From Diadema setosum (Eukaryota; Echinodermata; Echinoidea; Diadematoida; Diadematidae), in NCBI GenBank assembly GCA_033980235.1, contig CM067079.1, positions 25,872,658 through 25,936,657 of the forward strand: a stretch of 64,000 bases of DNA. The letters run 5' to 3'. This document shows, one piece after another, positions 11,619 to 24,925 of this stretch. The notes below the pieces were generated by a model. It did no database searches, was not told where the DNA came from, and was given only the letters and a program-made list of their open reading frames with translations. Numbering within the stretch: the stretch's first letter is position 1; each line of letters begins with the position of its first letter. The position numbers were made by a program, and so were the translations under genes.

Positions 11619-14053
11619 AGTGTCGCCGAAAGATGTGATCTGTAGAAGAACATATACATATGTTTATATTTCATATAAATGATTATATGTATATGTCATA
11701 TACTTTTTGGAACATTCAGTTATCATTACCCCTGTAATATCGATCCACATGTATAGTCTCCTTCTGGTCAAGAATATATGGATTGAGATGAGTGGAGGAC
11801 TAGCAACACCTTTACTCTTGCAACCATGTAGTTTGATGATGTAATTGCTGCCAGAAGAAAGTGATGTGTTATGGTTTCACGCAACTTGCCTCCCAACATC
11901 CGGAACTGATGTTGCATGTAGTGTTTCCCCTGGGAGTCGATGTTGTAACCAGCTACACCTGCAACGCATCACTCACACCCCGAGGCTAGGGATGAGCATC
12001 TTCAATGAATGGCGTGGGGGTACTACTGTAGTAGAAAGGTCATTAGTACAAAGGAGGAGAGGGCGGAAAACAAAAAGTTAATGCTGAGTGTATCCTGTGA
12101 TAAGGAGGAGGTTGGCTGACGATGAAGATGATGAGAATGAGAATGAGGATGAGGATGAGGAGGAGGAGGAGGAGGAGGAAGATGATGTGGGGGAGGAAGT
12201 CAAAAGAATCACCCCCAGGGAAAGTTTAGGATGAACTTCTGCGTTGAATGGAGAGGAACTCTAGAGCACAATGCCCTTCGAGTGCAAGCCCAAGCATGCT
12301 GTGATTCGTGATACCCTTATCTCATACTGCCCACACAAAAATTAAATGTCGCTTTCATGTGCTCTGAACCGTCAAAACAAAACAGCAGCAAGAAAAGGCA
12401 AGATGTTCTATGTCATTTAACCTGGGGAATGGATTAAGCACATGCTGCTCAGACATAACAATTGACCATTACAGTACTACAGATGTGCAATTATTGTCTG
12501 GCCATATTTTGAACATTGAAGCATTGAAGAATTACACGGTATGGAGGAGTATGTATAGTCGTTTCAAGGACGCTTGAGGCTGTTTTCTCTATACACCGTT
12601 TTATTTCATTGTTATTAAGCCATAACAAGTCTTGACCTTAATGACCCGCTTGAACTTTTTATCTCCAAGAATCTTTAGGAGTGAAGAGTGAATATTAGTG
12701 TATGAAGAAAGAGAAGAGGAATGACATGAAAGGAGGGAAAATAAGAAAACAAACTTATAAGAATAACATACATTCCAGTCCAAGGGCACCATTTCTCATG
12801 TTATCTAGAATTCTAGAATATCTAAAATAGTAACTACAAATTGATGAATTGACAAGCTTTTGAACAGCTCTTGGTATTTGATATGTAGAGTTTATACTAC
12901 TACCAGGTACTTCTGTCTATAAAAAGTGAGTTCAAACACATGCACACGCATTAAGATTTGTTTATGACATATGGTTGTATACCTATATTTGTAATACAGC
13001 TATCTGTACAGTTGTGTGTGTGTACGCACGTGTGCACATATGCCATAGACCAGAAGTCCATTAGTTGTACATTTACTTTGCTTCACTGTCATCAATCTCA
13101 AATATGATGTACTTTATAACGAGTAAACAATGGCAAAGACCTGCACGTAGGCAGGACAAAGTCCCACGAAGAGGGGGTGCATCGTAGGCAGACTGATAGC
13201 TGACAAGAGGCTACAAAAGCATGACAAACTTAGCTCTCCGATGCATCCATGTGATGCCTGACACACGGGTACGTGTGCGCAGTCATCCCCCCCTTCTCTT
13301 TTTCGTTTCTCTAGAAAGATAAATTAATCAGTGATGTTGACATCTACGCTGTCACACCTGGTAGTGAGGGATGGTGTCATAACAACAGTGGGAGGATTTA
13401 GGGGATGTTCATGGATGGTACTTTGCCAGGCTTGCCGGGCTCCCACTCCCGCCTTTAAGATAACATGTGAATCAAATGTATCTGGAAGAGATATAATGCT
13501 ATTTCACAAAATGAAAACGTCTCGCACACTCCAAATACAAACCTTCAGAGAAATTAAAAAGAGACCTGCTCTCGTCTTTGATAAGAAGGATTATCGACAA
13601 TTAGGAAAGGTACGTTTTGTGGATTGATGGCCTCACACTGAGAAGATTTTATTAACGTATAATTCTTTTTTTTTTTTCCTGATCATATACCCGGTATACT
13701 GCTAATGCTTTTAGAGGTTGATGGCAGGAATTTCTGTGGATGTGCAGATTTACTTTAAAATTTCTATCCTCATACTGAATGCCTTGAAGGCATTTGTTGT
13801 GCCCAAGTCAAGGTAGGATTCTTCCGGCGAGTTAACAGCATCGCAAAATCAGAAGATGATTTTGTGTCTTCGACCAGTAAAGAGCTTCGTATCGACAATG
13901 CGGTTCCCCCCAACAGTCCATTTGTAAATTTGCAAAGACCAGTAAAGATAGGGGAGATGGGGAGAGGAGGAAAAAAAAAGGAGAGAGAAAAGGATTCACT
14001 TTATTCTCCCACTGATATCTATTCAAGAGGAAAGTCTCGGTGAACTTTCCCTG
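11619..14053. other. No gene seen
   Basis: Contains a GAT/GAG-rich block at 12118-12195 and otherwise AT-rich unique sequence. No supported exon. Confidence 0.6.
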
Positions 14054-14146
14054 TTAACCCACTGAAGACCAGACCCTAGTACACTCGGACAGGTGTCTAT
14101 TGGTAATGTGTGTTACAGCAAAATTAGCCTTTCCTCAATGGGTTAA
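14054..14146. mobile_element. 93-bp TTAACCC...GGGTTAA element, copy 1
   Basis: Starts TTAACCCACTGAAGACC and ends CCTCAATGGGTTAA. Shares AATGTGTGTTACAGCAAAAT with copies at 22141 and 53179. Short palindromic element without coding capacity. Confidence 0.7.
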
Positions 14147-14955
14147 ACCCCTTATATGTTTTGATTGCAGCATATAGGCATATGTAAACTTCTAAGGGGG
14201 GGGGGGGTGGTGGTGAGTGGGAAAGAGACCAAAAACTCTTGAGTAGTGATAATGGATGGTAGAATAAGAGACTGAATTGTTGAATGCAAAGTTTTGATTC
14301 ATTAACCACATTCAAGCTGGGCTGGAAATGAGGTTTATCTGCTCCTGTTTGGTTTACAGAATGGCAAGAGCTTGTGAATGGTTAATATATGATTTGTTTT
14401 GTTTATTGAACATTGCCGTATTCTTTGTATCATTAGGTTGTATTTCTTTATCCATGTTGATATTGGCAAAGAGGGAGAAATATATGTGCAGAATGAACAT
14501 TTAATGGAGTGGAAATAATTTCACTTATTTTGTTTTACCCCCTGTTTTATGTGCCTTTCATATTTTTATTTATTTTTTTTTTTTGGGGGGGGGGGGAGGT
14601 GGAGATTCAAATTTGTACACCCATAGTTTGGGCCTCTCTGCTCTCACAGGGAGAGGCCCATTTTCAGATATATTGGTGGTGCTGTCTGGGTTAATGTGTT
14701 CGATGGGCCACTACCACATTATCAGATACTGAGGACATTTACTGCCTGTGTGTGTCAACAGTTAGCCAACTTGTATTCATCCCTCTTGTGCTGTCTGTCC
14801 CTCCCTCACATACAGTAATAGTAATAGTAATAGTAATAGTATTAGTAATACTAGTAATGGTAATGGTAGTAATGGTAATAGTAATAGTAATTGCGATAGC
14901 AATAGCAATAGTAATGGTAATAGTAATGTCACCGATGATGATGGTGATGATGATG

Positions 14956-14995
<40 letters not shown>

Positions 14996-15840
14996 CAATA
15001 ATGAAGACTTTGATGATGGTGAAAATAATATGAAATTACATGCATACATACACACACACACTAACACACATGTGCTCATTCTCTTTGTTCTCTGACAGTG
15101 TGAGAAAGCAGAAAAAAAAAATGACAAATCGACGATAGAGAGTGTAGACTGTAAGAAAAGAATATCTTCATTCCTATCATCAATCACACACGCACACACA
15201 GATTACCTCCTAAACTTGGTCACTGTCCATGCCTAACTTACGTTACTTCACCCTAGCCTGCATTCTCTTGAACCTTTCACTTTGGGCTGAGCGTGAAGAT
15301 GCTAATACCCCCTATCTATGCTCCACCCCCATTTTGACACCACTAATGGTAGCTCTCAAATTTTTACTACATCATACCCTCAAATAAGCTTAATTTGTTT
15401 GTTACGCACAAGTCAAGAGGAAGTTGTATGACAATGAGCTTTACACACTCCTACGCACTGAAGCCCAGCAAAATTGAAAATGATTTAAAAGAAAAAAAAG
15501 AACAGAAAAGAAAGGCAAGTGGATTTTTAATGCCAGATTTATTGTTGAATTGTGTCCTGAGTGATTCTGGGGGGATTTGCTGTTGGTAGGAGCAAAGTAC
15601 GCTTGCATGCTGGATTTCTCATCACTTCTACCCATCCCTTTTCCTTGCTTTTGATATTCCCAGTGCTCATCAATTGTGTAACCTGTTCCATTTCACTACG
15701 TCCTTTGCTCCTGATATGCCTCGGAGTAGGACATCCGTGATATTTTTCCAGCAACCCAGCGTGATGTAAAGGGCGGCTACCCTGTATGAAGCGTGCCATA
15801 GAAAGGTGTCACACACATGTACTTCTGTCTCCTTTTGTTT
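14147..15840. other. No gene seen; compound microsatellite
   Basis: Holds a G run at 14197-14208, the T/G run at 14573-14596 and the compound triplet repeat. No coding exon recognised. Confidence 0.6.
14811..15003. repeat. Compound trinucleotide repeat
   Basis: Interrupted AGT/AAT-type triplets, then GATGAT, then an (AAT)n run from about 14958 to 14992. The long hydrophobic open frames in both directions are translations of this repeat, not genes. Confidence 0.95.
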
Positions 15841-16064
15841 AAAGGGAAAGTCATCCCAAATGTACACGTGGCTTGAATGAATGCAGCAATATTAGTAGAA
15901 CATGTCAGTGATAGTTTGAGAAAAATCGGAGAATCGGAAACTGTTGTAGTCTTTTCATCCAGCGATTCGTAACTTTTAAACAAATCGTCCAATTTTCCTC
16001 AAACTTCATTGATGTATTCTACTTATTGCTGCATTTACTCAGCATTTGGGGAAACTTTTCCTCG
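15841..16064. mobile_element. MITE, short relative of the 31424 element
   Basis: Ends AAAGGGAAAGTCATCCC and GGGGAAACTTTTCCTC. Contains GCAGCAATATTAGTAGAACA and AGTTTGAGAAAAATCGG, both shared with 31424-31984, then the inverted counterpart TTTTCCTCAAACTTCATTG. Arms are separated by only a short loop. Confidence 0.75.
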
Positions 16065-17778
16065 AAAATGATTACATATCTAATGACCTATTTACCAGTT
16101 TTTTGCATACATATATACATGCACACTGTAACCATATACATAAATATGTACATACATACATACAAACAAAATTACATGCCTTTACAGAGAATGTTTGGTT
16201 ATTCACAGACTTAACCTTTAACAATCACTTTCCAGTTTCATGAACACTTTTGTCAAACATATTCCAATTCCAAGCAAACTCCAGCTGTAAGTGTCCTGTG
16301 TGACATAGCCACACATGAAAAAAGTGGCCAAACAATTCCAGGCACAGGAATCATGTGTTGAAATTAGCTGGAAATATCAATAATACACTCTATAACGCAC
16401 ACCCGGGCCATGACTATTAGATAGTGAATTGTATGCATCTCAAAACCAATCTGTGAGCTGTTATTGTTACTGTTCTCTGAAGCAGAGGACATGAGAACGT
16501 CTTTCGAGTGCTGTTCTTGGAACGCTTCACACGCTGGAGGCTCTGCATTTTCAGGGCTTGTGGGAACTTTGATGCAACTCGCTGCTTGCGACCCTTTAGT
16601 TCCAAACTGCAATGTGGTGCATCGCCACGGAGCCGGTTAGCAACAGGTCCCGTAAAATGCCAGCCAAGAGCAATCCGTGTGCATCTCTGCTCACGTGGTG
16701 TTATTGTCGAACATTGCGTCGCACATCTTTCTCGTCACAGATATGTTTACTGTGTTTCTCATGAAGGAGATTATATTTATGTTTGTTTGGGTTGATCCCC
16801 CCCCTCCCCTCTTTCTTTTTAAGTATGAATGAGGGGAAATCTTCCGTGCTCGTTACCTCGTTGATCACCAATAAAAGTGAAAAGGGAACAAAGGCAGAGA
16901 TATATGAATATAGAAGAGTACTAGCTAAACACAACGATGTAGAGAAAAGAAAAGAAAAGAAAAATAGAGAGCAGGGAGGGAGAAAGGGAGAGAAGTATAT
17001 CTTATTACCACTAATTGATTTATGGGCCTATTCATTTCCAAATGTTTGAGATTCTTGATCAGTTGTCACACCGTGTCGTGAATGAAAGTGATAACGACAT
17101 TTCGGCAGCAAGTGTCGGCCTTCTCAAGGCAAACAGTGTAGAGTGAGCCCCGTGCACGTGGCTTCTGCGGCGCACACGTTGCTCGCCAATCACGGGCCAC
17201 TGTCTTGTGTGGCTAATCCCAGCATGCGGCTAATCCCCACGTGCGCCACGAAGACGCGTGCGCTCTCTTTACATTACCTGGCCTGATGAAGGCTGGCAGC
17301 TGCAGGTAAAAAAGCATAGCACTTTTCGTTTACTACCATATCTTCTGGCAACGGACCAAGTTTACATTCTCTTCATCCCATACCACAGCAATCAACCTCT
17401 TCCGTTTCATTGTTTGGGATTCGTTATGACAATAAGTTGCCTTCAATGTTGCGTGACATTCTTGTGATGACAGAGACCTTGCAGTTCCCATGGCGATGTA
17501 GTTCTCACTTTCAATAGTTACTCGGTATACCCGACATATACACAGTGCCAGTATACATTTGTACTTTAGCCTGTTGATTCTATGGAGGAAGCCGTAGGTC
17601 CGATAGAACGTGGATGACTTTGCAAATCGTCTGCGGTGTTCTTGCGTGTTGCAGGAGAAAATTGAGCCAGAGAATGCAGACAAAGGGAAGGTGATAACAT
17701 GGGGCAAGAGATGAAAACTCGCCACACTGTCATAAAAGAGAGAAAGATAGATAGATTAGATGTATAGCAGAGAGATGA

Positions 17779-17852
<74 letters not shown>

Positions 17853-20800
17853 ATATATTATTATATATAATATGTATTATATAAATATAGAAAGAAAGAG
17901 ATAGAGAGATGGGTATAATTATATGTATATGTATATATATATATTAATATATCTATGTAGAGAGAGAGAGAGAGATTAGATGGTGAGAGATAGATAGGGA
18001 GAGAGACGGGGATTGCGAAAAGAGAAAATTGCATGTGATGGAAAAATGTTAAATTTCTACCTCAGAGGAAAATTGCTGTTCTTGATGTAAATTAGCTAAT
18101 ATGCATTAATTCCCCTGGCTGGGTGCAAGGTTGTATGAGTCATTTATAGTCTCTTCGCCATGCTCATTAATTGATGCTGGTTTCTCCAGGGGCTGACCCA
18201 AATTATGGTATTCATGGGGACAAGATGGGGGAAGCTTAGGACAACCACTATTAGCCTAGATTCCAGTCTCTCCTTTATTTTTTTTAAACCGTCAGCTTCC
18301 CTGTACATGAATACAGTTTATGATCGAAAACAGAAGTGTGTGTGTGTGTGTGTGTGTGTGTTTAAAGCTGTCATAAAAGAGAAAATTTATGCCTGATCTA
18401 TTCCTTACATAATTATGACTCTTAGTTGGGATCATTCCGATGCATATATGAATACAAGCAATGTCAAAATCCTATGGATTTTTAGATTCTACCAACAGGG
18501 AGTGTATGAATTAATACTGCATTATACAGTTTGTATCAGATGATGTACACGCAGAGCCTCTGCAAGTTTTGTTGAGTCGGTGATTAAACCTGAAATGCAC
18601 TCTGCATTTCATAGACTAGACTTAAATTTGTGTATTGTATACGATGTATAGTAACCAATGCTCAAAGGAATAAGTTGGGGGTATTTCATCAATGGGCAGT
18701 GGTGGGTCACTCTGGGAGTTGACCCAAAGAGAGTGACCCTGCAGATTTTCTGAGCCCAGGGTCAATTGTGCTACTTCCGGTCAGTTGGTCAGTCTTGGAC
18801 TTCTGTTGGGGTTTACAGTATCATTTACAATGCCCTCTCCGTAATTGCCTTCTTTTGTTCCTGGTTGTGGCATGCCTTCTCTTCTATTTGCCAGAACCTT
18901 GACTGAGTTAGGGCTTAATTCCTTAAAATGTGGTTGATGTGGCTTTTACTGAACTGCATTAAGGTTATCCCCCCCCCCCCCTTCCATCTTGGTTCTGTCT
19001 TTATGGTTTGTTGCAACCAAATTGCCCTTTCTCCCTTGCAATTTCCTCCAGCTCTCAAGTTCAGGGGGACCTTGTGTATGTGTGGATAGTAGGCCTATAT
19101 CATGGCTTCATTCATGGCAAGCATGTTTGCTTCCAGCTTAGCATTTTTATCTGTATCATTGAGTCCTTGTCATTTTTTTTTTTTTAACTCAAACATACTG
19201 TGAGATTTTTCATTGAAAGATGTTTTGCTTTGTATCTCTGCCAGTCTGATACATTTGTCAAACAGCCCTCATTGTGCAAATGCTGTCAATATCTTCAAAT
19301 TGGATCATTTCTAGTTTGCATTGGGTGTTCCTTGATAGTTGGCAGGATGGATGATGTTTTTATTTACAAAGAGAGAAATAGAATACATCTCTTGATGTGA
19401 AAGGAGAATGAAGAAGATTTGCCACAATTTTTTTACTGTGATTTACTGACGTGGTGATGGATTTTTTAATTTTTGTTTGTTTGTCCTGTGATCTGTACAG
19501 GGTGACCGCCATGCCTCCGATGAATGTGTGTGTGTGTGTGTGTGTATGTGTGTGTTTTTATATGTGAAAGGTTTATATCAGACCTACAATGAGGCTGTTT
19601 CTCTTCAGGACCTGTCATTTCACATTTCAGACCTCTTTGGCTTTCAACCTCTTTGTGTAACATGAATTGGAAAAATGCTTTTGTGTCGTGGCTTTGTTTG
19701 GTGCTAGCATTGAAGTCAAATATGGCACTCGGAGCTAACAGGCGGACAAAGATGGGGGGGGGGATATTTCGGGCATCGAATGTCCAGGAATGTGTGCTTT
19801 CGCTTTCTCTTTTCTTTGGCTGACCACACACGTTTACACTGTTGGTCCAGTTGAAGCAGGTGCACAAATAAGGTGTGTATCCCTCTCTGAGTCACGGCTA
19901 ATTGATGTGGTCGGATTCAGATCGTCCAATCTCCTGTGTCATCAGTGTGCAGTGTAAACATAGCCATGTGTACTGTGAGGGTGCATTTCCACTGATTTTT
20001 GCCCGTGATTCTTGAATTTCTAACTGAAGCTTAAGTTTAATGAGCGGTTTTTATATTTTTGGACAACCAAGTCATTTGGAGCAGAGCTGCCAAGAAGCCC
20101 TGATTCTGTAGGAGGTTTCCTTAAAAAAAAACCCACATTTCTCTTCATGTTGGGACAATAGAATGCAAAAGCCTCCCCAATATAGGCATTACTGTAAAGT
20201 TATTTTCTCAAATGAGGAGGTCACAAACATTTTTGCAAGATGCTATTTAAAGTAGCCATTCCTTGCAGAGATTATGACTATTGTATTACTTTAGACTAGT
20301 AGGGACTATTAAAGTAAACTGCTTTTTAAACTGTCCCTATCGATGGACATTTCCCGCATATATAAGCAGGGTTCGTTTCCGGGGCTCTTTGTTTTGAGTT
20401 TTGATTTTGTGTTTGCAATTAATGCAGGAGCCTTTAAAAGTAAAAAAAAAAGAAAAAAAAAACTTAACAGAAGGAAACAGAACTCGGGGAAAAAGCAGAA
20501 CAAAACCAAACAGATCATTTGAATAAACTTTGAAATTGTTTGAATGGATGCAAAAATATGCTGAGGAAGTATTCACCTTTCCACCCCCCCCCCAAAAAAA
20601 AAGAAAACATAAAAGGGGAATTTAACCCAAATATACAGTATTTGTAGATTGGGTGAATGGATAAGTATAAGAACACATTGATGAAAGAAAATATGTCAAC
20701 CTGCTCAAATGCCATAGAATATGAAATTCTTTTGAAATCTATCAATTGATAACTGTTTGTGATGTCACAGCAAAAATTGAAATGCAACTCGAAATACATG

Positions 20801-21174
20801 TGTAATGAAGTAGCATTTGACTGATTTTCTTCAGAAGTCAGAGAGAATAGTTCTACATTTAACATAGAAAAAATGTTGCTAATGTGTCGATAGAATGTGC
20901 ACTTTTTCATAAAAATGTAAAGTTAGTTGAAATCCCTTTATACTTGCTTTGCATGGTTTTGCTAATGTGATATCAGAAATTGTTGCAGCCTAAAATCCAG
21001 CTAGGATGCCATGTGGATGTAATCAAAAATCTAGAAATTCACATTTTCCGAGCAGAACTGAGCAGAACAGATATTTTCTTTGAATACTCTGATGTGCTTT
21101 AAAATATTTGCATATTTACTTGATCCACTATATAAGCCTTCATCTTTGGGGTAAATTCTCCCTCAACTCACAGA
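16065..21174. other. No gene seen
   Basis: AT-rich with microsatellites and homopolymers. A GC-richer patch at 17090-17290 carries a possible degraded retroelement end (see findings). No exon with recognisable product on either strand. Confidence 0.55.
17789..17849. repeat. (TA)n microsatellite
   Basis: About 30 TA units followed by further TA-rich interrupted sequence to about 17955 and GA-rich sequence to 18005. Likely polymorphic and able to extrude hairpins. Confidence 0.95.
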
Positions 21175-21470
21175 TTAAAGACATAATTTACCATTTGCAG
21201 ATGAAACAAAAATCCAGCATTAGTTATAAAATGTGAGTTAGGGAGAGAAACAACAACTGTAAATATTTGAATCTGTATAATCGATGCCAAGTATTGTTAA
21301 ATACACAAAATGTGAACAATAGATATAATAAAAATGATTCCAGACCAAAACGTCTGCAGTTATGGTTTATTTAGAAAAATACTGATATCTCCTTATATTT
21401 TAGGCTTTAATGCGAAAATTTTATGTGGTAGGATGTTTTGTGATACAACAGACCTACACATGTATGCATT

Positions 21471-21859
21471 AAAGAGTGTGTACAGTTCTGGTTGAGGTGA
21501 GGATTTAGCTTTTAACATTTTGCGAGATATTCAGAAACCACTCTATGAGATGTCAAAGAGCATGCAATTCTAAGGGGTATCAAAAGTTTATTTGATGAAA
21601 ATCGGTTTTTAAAATGGTTGAGACATCCAAAAACAAGGTGAAACAGAGAGATCCTAATAAAAGGCATGGCCTCTCACCTTTTATTATTATCACTTTTTTG
21701 GATATCTTAGCCATTTGAAAGCCAATTTTCATCAAATAAATGTTGAATCCTTCTTAAAATTACATGCTCTTTCATATTTCAAAAGAGGTTTCTGATTATC
21801 TCACTTAGGAATGTTGTAAACCTGAATCCACACCTCAACCAGTACTGTACAGTCTCTTT
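21471..21859. mobile_element. 389-bp MITE nested in the 21175-22613 element
   Basis: Begins AAAGAGTGTGTACAGTTC and ends GTACTGTACAGTCTCTTT. Inverted blocks continue inward (GGTTGAGGTG, and GATGAAAATCGG against the mirrored ATTTTCATC). Related in sequence to 32320-32601, sharing TCAAATAAA, ATGCTCT and ATCCAAAAACA-type blocks. Confidence 0.75.
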
Positions 21860-22140
21860 AAATGTGATATCTTAAACATTTTTAAATCACTGCTCCCAAA
21901 GGTAAACAGTACCTTTAAACAGAGAAGAAAAGAGGGAGAGAAGGGGAAACACTTGATGGTCTTTGTTGCCAAACCACATGGCCGCCGTCTCCCAAATGCA
22001 CATGGACCCAAAAGTTTACCACATACCATTATGCAAGAACAAAAGGCCCAGTCTGGTCTTCTGTGTTGTGCTTGATAAATAAGGGAGGAGGCCAGAGATT
22101 AGTCTTTGTATGTAGAGTGCTCCCAGACCCAGTCTTTATC

Positions 22141-22233
22141 TTTACCTGTTGAGGACGGTTTAATTTTGCTACAACACACATTTCCCATAGACGCTTGCGT
22201 GAGTATACTCGGGACTCGTCCTCAACGGGTTAA
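22141..22233. mobile_element. 93-bp TTAACCC...GGGTTAA element, copy 2 (inverted)
   Basis: Starts ACCTGTTGAGGACGG and ends GTCCTCAACGGGTTAA, in reverse orientation to the other two copies. It lies inside the right half of the large fold-back element at 21175-22613. Confidence 0.7.
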
Positions 22234-22916
22234 AGGTATTGTTTTCCATTGAGAGCGGTGATTTAAAGAATGTTTTTAAGTTATCACATTTGATGCATAC
22301 ATGTATAATATTTTGTTGGTCAGTTGTATTACAAAACATCCTACCATGTAAACATTTTGCAGTAAAGCCTAAAATGTAAGGAGATATTCTTTTTTTATCT
22401 CAATATACCATAACTGTAAACGGTTTATTCTAGAAAACAATTTTATTATAACTATTGTTAACATTTAGTATATGTAACAATATTTAACATTGATTTTACA
22501 GATTAACATTTGTACATTGGTTGTGTCTATCCTAACTCACATTTTAGGACTCTTTTGAAGCACTAAAGCTGGGGTTTTGTTTCACCTGCAGTTACGGTAA
22601 ATAATGTGTTAAATGCTTTGGAGTAGGCCCAGGGTGCTTGCATGCAACATGTTTTAAGAGTGATAAAACCCTTACCAACCACATCCAACCACCAATATAC
22701 TTAAAAATCACTGGTTATGTGTGAGGGTACAAATATCATAATTATCTTAATACAAATATTATAATTGTAAACATTTTGTTTAACATGCAAGTCAAATTTC
22801 AGACTGAACTGTATGTATGGAACAAAGCTGTGAGAATTCATTTCTTTATTTTCCCGTACCTCTGCTCTAGGATAACTTACCATTAGAACAATAGCCCAGT
22901 TGTAGTTTCGAGTCAT

Positions 22917-23300
22917 GTGAACACGATTATCAACGAACTCAGTTAGCGTTGACCTCTCTATGAACCCTATTCCCACTTAGCTTCCGGGCCAACTTCTAGT
23001 AGTTATGTTCAGACGACAAGCCCTAACTTCGAGGTTAAGCTCTTGCCCCTAACTTTGATGTGTGTCCACATGACGAAGCTTAACCTTGAGGTTACGAAAC
23101 CTCTTAACGAGGTTAAATCGAGGTTAAATCCCCCCCCCCCCCTTGTCGTCTGAACGTAACTAGTATGTTGCGTATACTACTCTATCGTCTCACAATATCA
23201 GGTTTACTGTGAGCGCTGCATTTCTTCCGGTTCTATGGTTTAATCATCAAACAAGACTCATGCTTGAAAGTTTAATCTCAAAGATTAGGTGTCGGGTAGA
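22917..23300 (+). repeat. Dispersed repeat, copy B, interrupted by a MITE
   Basis: Same family as 1753-2058. It is colinear except for an extra 159 bases plus a duplicated TAGTA at 23002-23165. Confidence 0.6.
23002..23160. mobile_element. 159-bp MITE with TAGTA target duplication
   Basis: Terminal inverted repeats GTTATGTTCAGACGACAAG and CTTGTCGTCTGAACGTAAC (one mismatch) are flanked by TAGTA on both sides. Internally it has repeated GAGGTTAA motifs and a C run, no coding capacity. The uninterrupted relative at 1753-2058 serves as an empty site. Confidence 0.8.
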
Positions 23301-24886
23301 CATTCATTGTCGTTTATCATAGAGGTGTCAGTCGTTGCTTGTCGATACTCATGTCTTCTTCCATTTGAATTCCTCTGGTTTCAAGTCATCGCGGTAGGCG
23401 GTACAGAACAAACCAAGTTACTATTTTTTTTTGGTATCATTTTTTATGAAATATTAATTTTCCGGTAAACTATGCACTTAGAAACATCTGCATTAAGCGC
23501 CATATAAATGTATTGTTTTTATCATTAAAATATCATGTTATGATGAGCTGCTTGGGACTACTGGAGTTTCTTCATCATATTGGATATCTTAATTATGATA
23601 AAAACAGAAGAATATAAAATGAATGGGACCTGCGAATTTAGTATGGATCTGTTTCAGTGAGATGCCCTCATGCTGCATTCACTCAATCCACATAATTCAT
23701 ATATTTGATGAAATTTCCCCTTTAACCCACATATTTTAGGTTTTCAATATGTTGGCTTAAAAACTTGAAGGTATTAGTTAACTGAGACAATATGCGACTC
23801 TTAAGTGAGTTAAACTCTATGTTCAGGGCAGTATGAAAGCTTTTTTATACATATTGTTATAATTTTTGGTATCTATAGTTTACCAATTGTTTGACATTTC
23901 AGGTTGAAACCTAACATTTTAACCACAGGATTTCTTGTTATTTAGTTACGAATAGAATGCATTGAATCTTAATTTTGTGGAGCTGTTCCATGTCAAATCA
24001 GACATTTTTACACCGCTGTGTGCCATATATTCAAAAACTTGTACACCAGTGTCAAAGTTATATCACCCCAATGACATTTGTAATAAATTTGTCCCTAGTG
24101 TGACTTACCTTTAAAAGGTCTAGTACTAATGAGACTGCACTTCATTATCAGTCAGGGTTTTTTTTTTTTTCTTTTTTAAATTGCTCTCAAGGTCTGCATG
24201 TGAGACTATTAATGGATTAGACTAGAATTCCAGCTCTATTGTGATGTGTCAGACCCAATGGAGGTTTAAATGACCCGTCAATACAGCCCACGAAAAGCTG
24301 TGTGTTAAAACCGCTGAACAGCACCCATCAAAGGTAAAGGGGGGGGGGGTTAGTTAGTGAGTGGTACACTCATTGGTCCACACAGGGGCTGCTAATTACC
24401 GTACCACACACCGACACACCTGTGGTTTTACCTCCGTGGTGGTCTAGAAAGCATTGTTTAGACGTGCAAGCCATTTACTCCACTACTCGTTCCAACAGAC
24501 ACACATACGTGTAGCTAACTCCCCTCCTGGTGGATATTGTAACTATAGATATGTTTCCCCTTCTGCCTTTGTAGTATGTGAACTTGCCAGTAACTGGCCA
24601 AGGATTTTATCACTGTGGCGGAAAGTTTGTGCAAAGTTGTTGTTGCTCTGCTGTGTCTAGGATCTCTCTCGGACCAGCGCTGGCCCGCTGGCCCCCGGTG
24701 AGCTGAGTGAGTGGAGCATTGTTCTGTGCACGTGGTAAGTGTGTGTGGAATACCAGTGTGGTTTTATATGTGTCAGTCACAAACCCCTTTTTCCCCCATA
24801 GGCTGTTCTGGCAATCTGGGGACTTTGCATACTAGTTCTTATGTCCATGGTAATCCTTTCTCCTGGCAATTGAACCACACTGCAGG

Positions 24887-24888
<2 letters not shown>

Positions 24889-24924
<36 letters not shown>
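24889..24924. repeat. (GT)n microsatellite
   Basis: 18 GT units. Similar shorter runs occur at 18337-18361, 19526-19555 and 39650-39677. Confidence 0.95.

Positions 24925-24925
<1 letters not shown>

Larger units (their letters stand above)
21175..22613. mobile_element. 1.44-kb fold-back element containing other MITEs
   Basis: Two arms of about 300 bases (21175-21475 and 22300-22613) are inverted copies with shared blocks such as AAAATGTGAGTTAGG, CAGTTATGGT, ATCTCCTTA and GGTAGGATGTTTTGT. Between the arms lie an independent MITE (21471-21859) and a 93-bp element (22141-22233). The arms have diverged by many substitutions, so the structure is old. Confidence 0.75.

Noticed and set aside
13331..13627. 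98-codon plus-strand open frame with fairly normal composition
   Set aside because: It looked protein-like and ends near a GTACG, but no family is recognisable and no neighbouring exon was found.
14777..15199. Long Leu/Ser-rich open frame on the minus strand
   Set aside because: Translation of a compound trinucleotide repeat.
16508..16795. 95-codon plus-strand open frame
   Set aside because: No recognised domain, no supporting splice sites and average composition; not distinguishable from chance.
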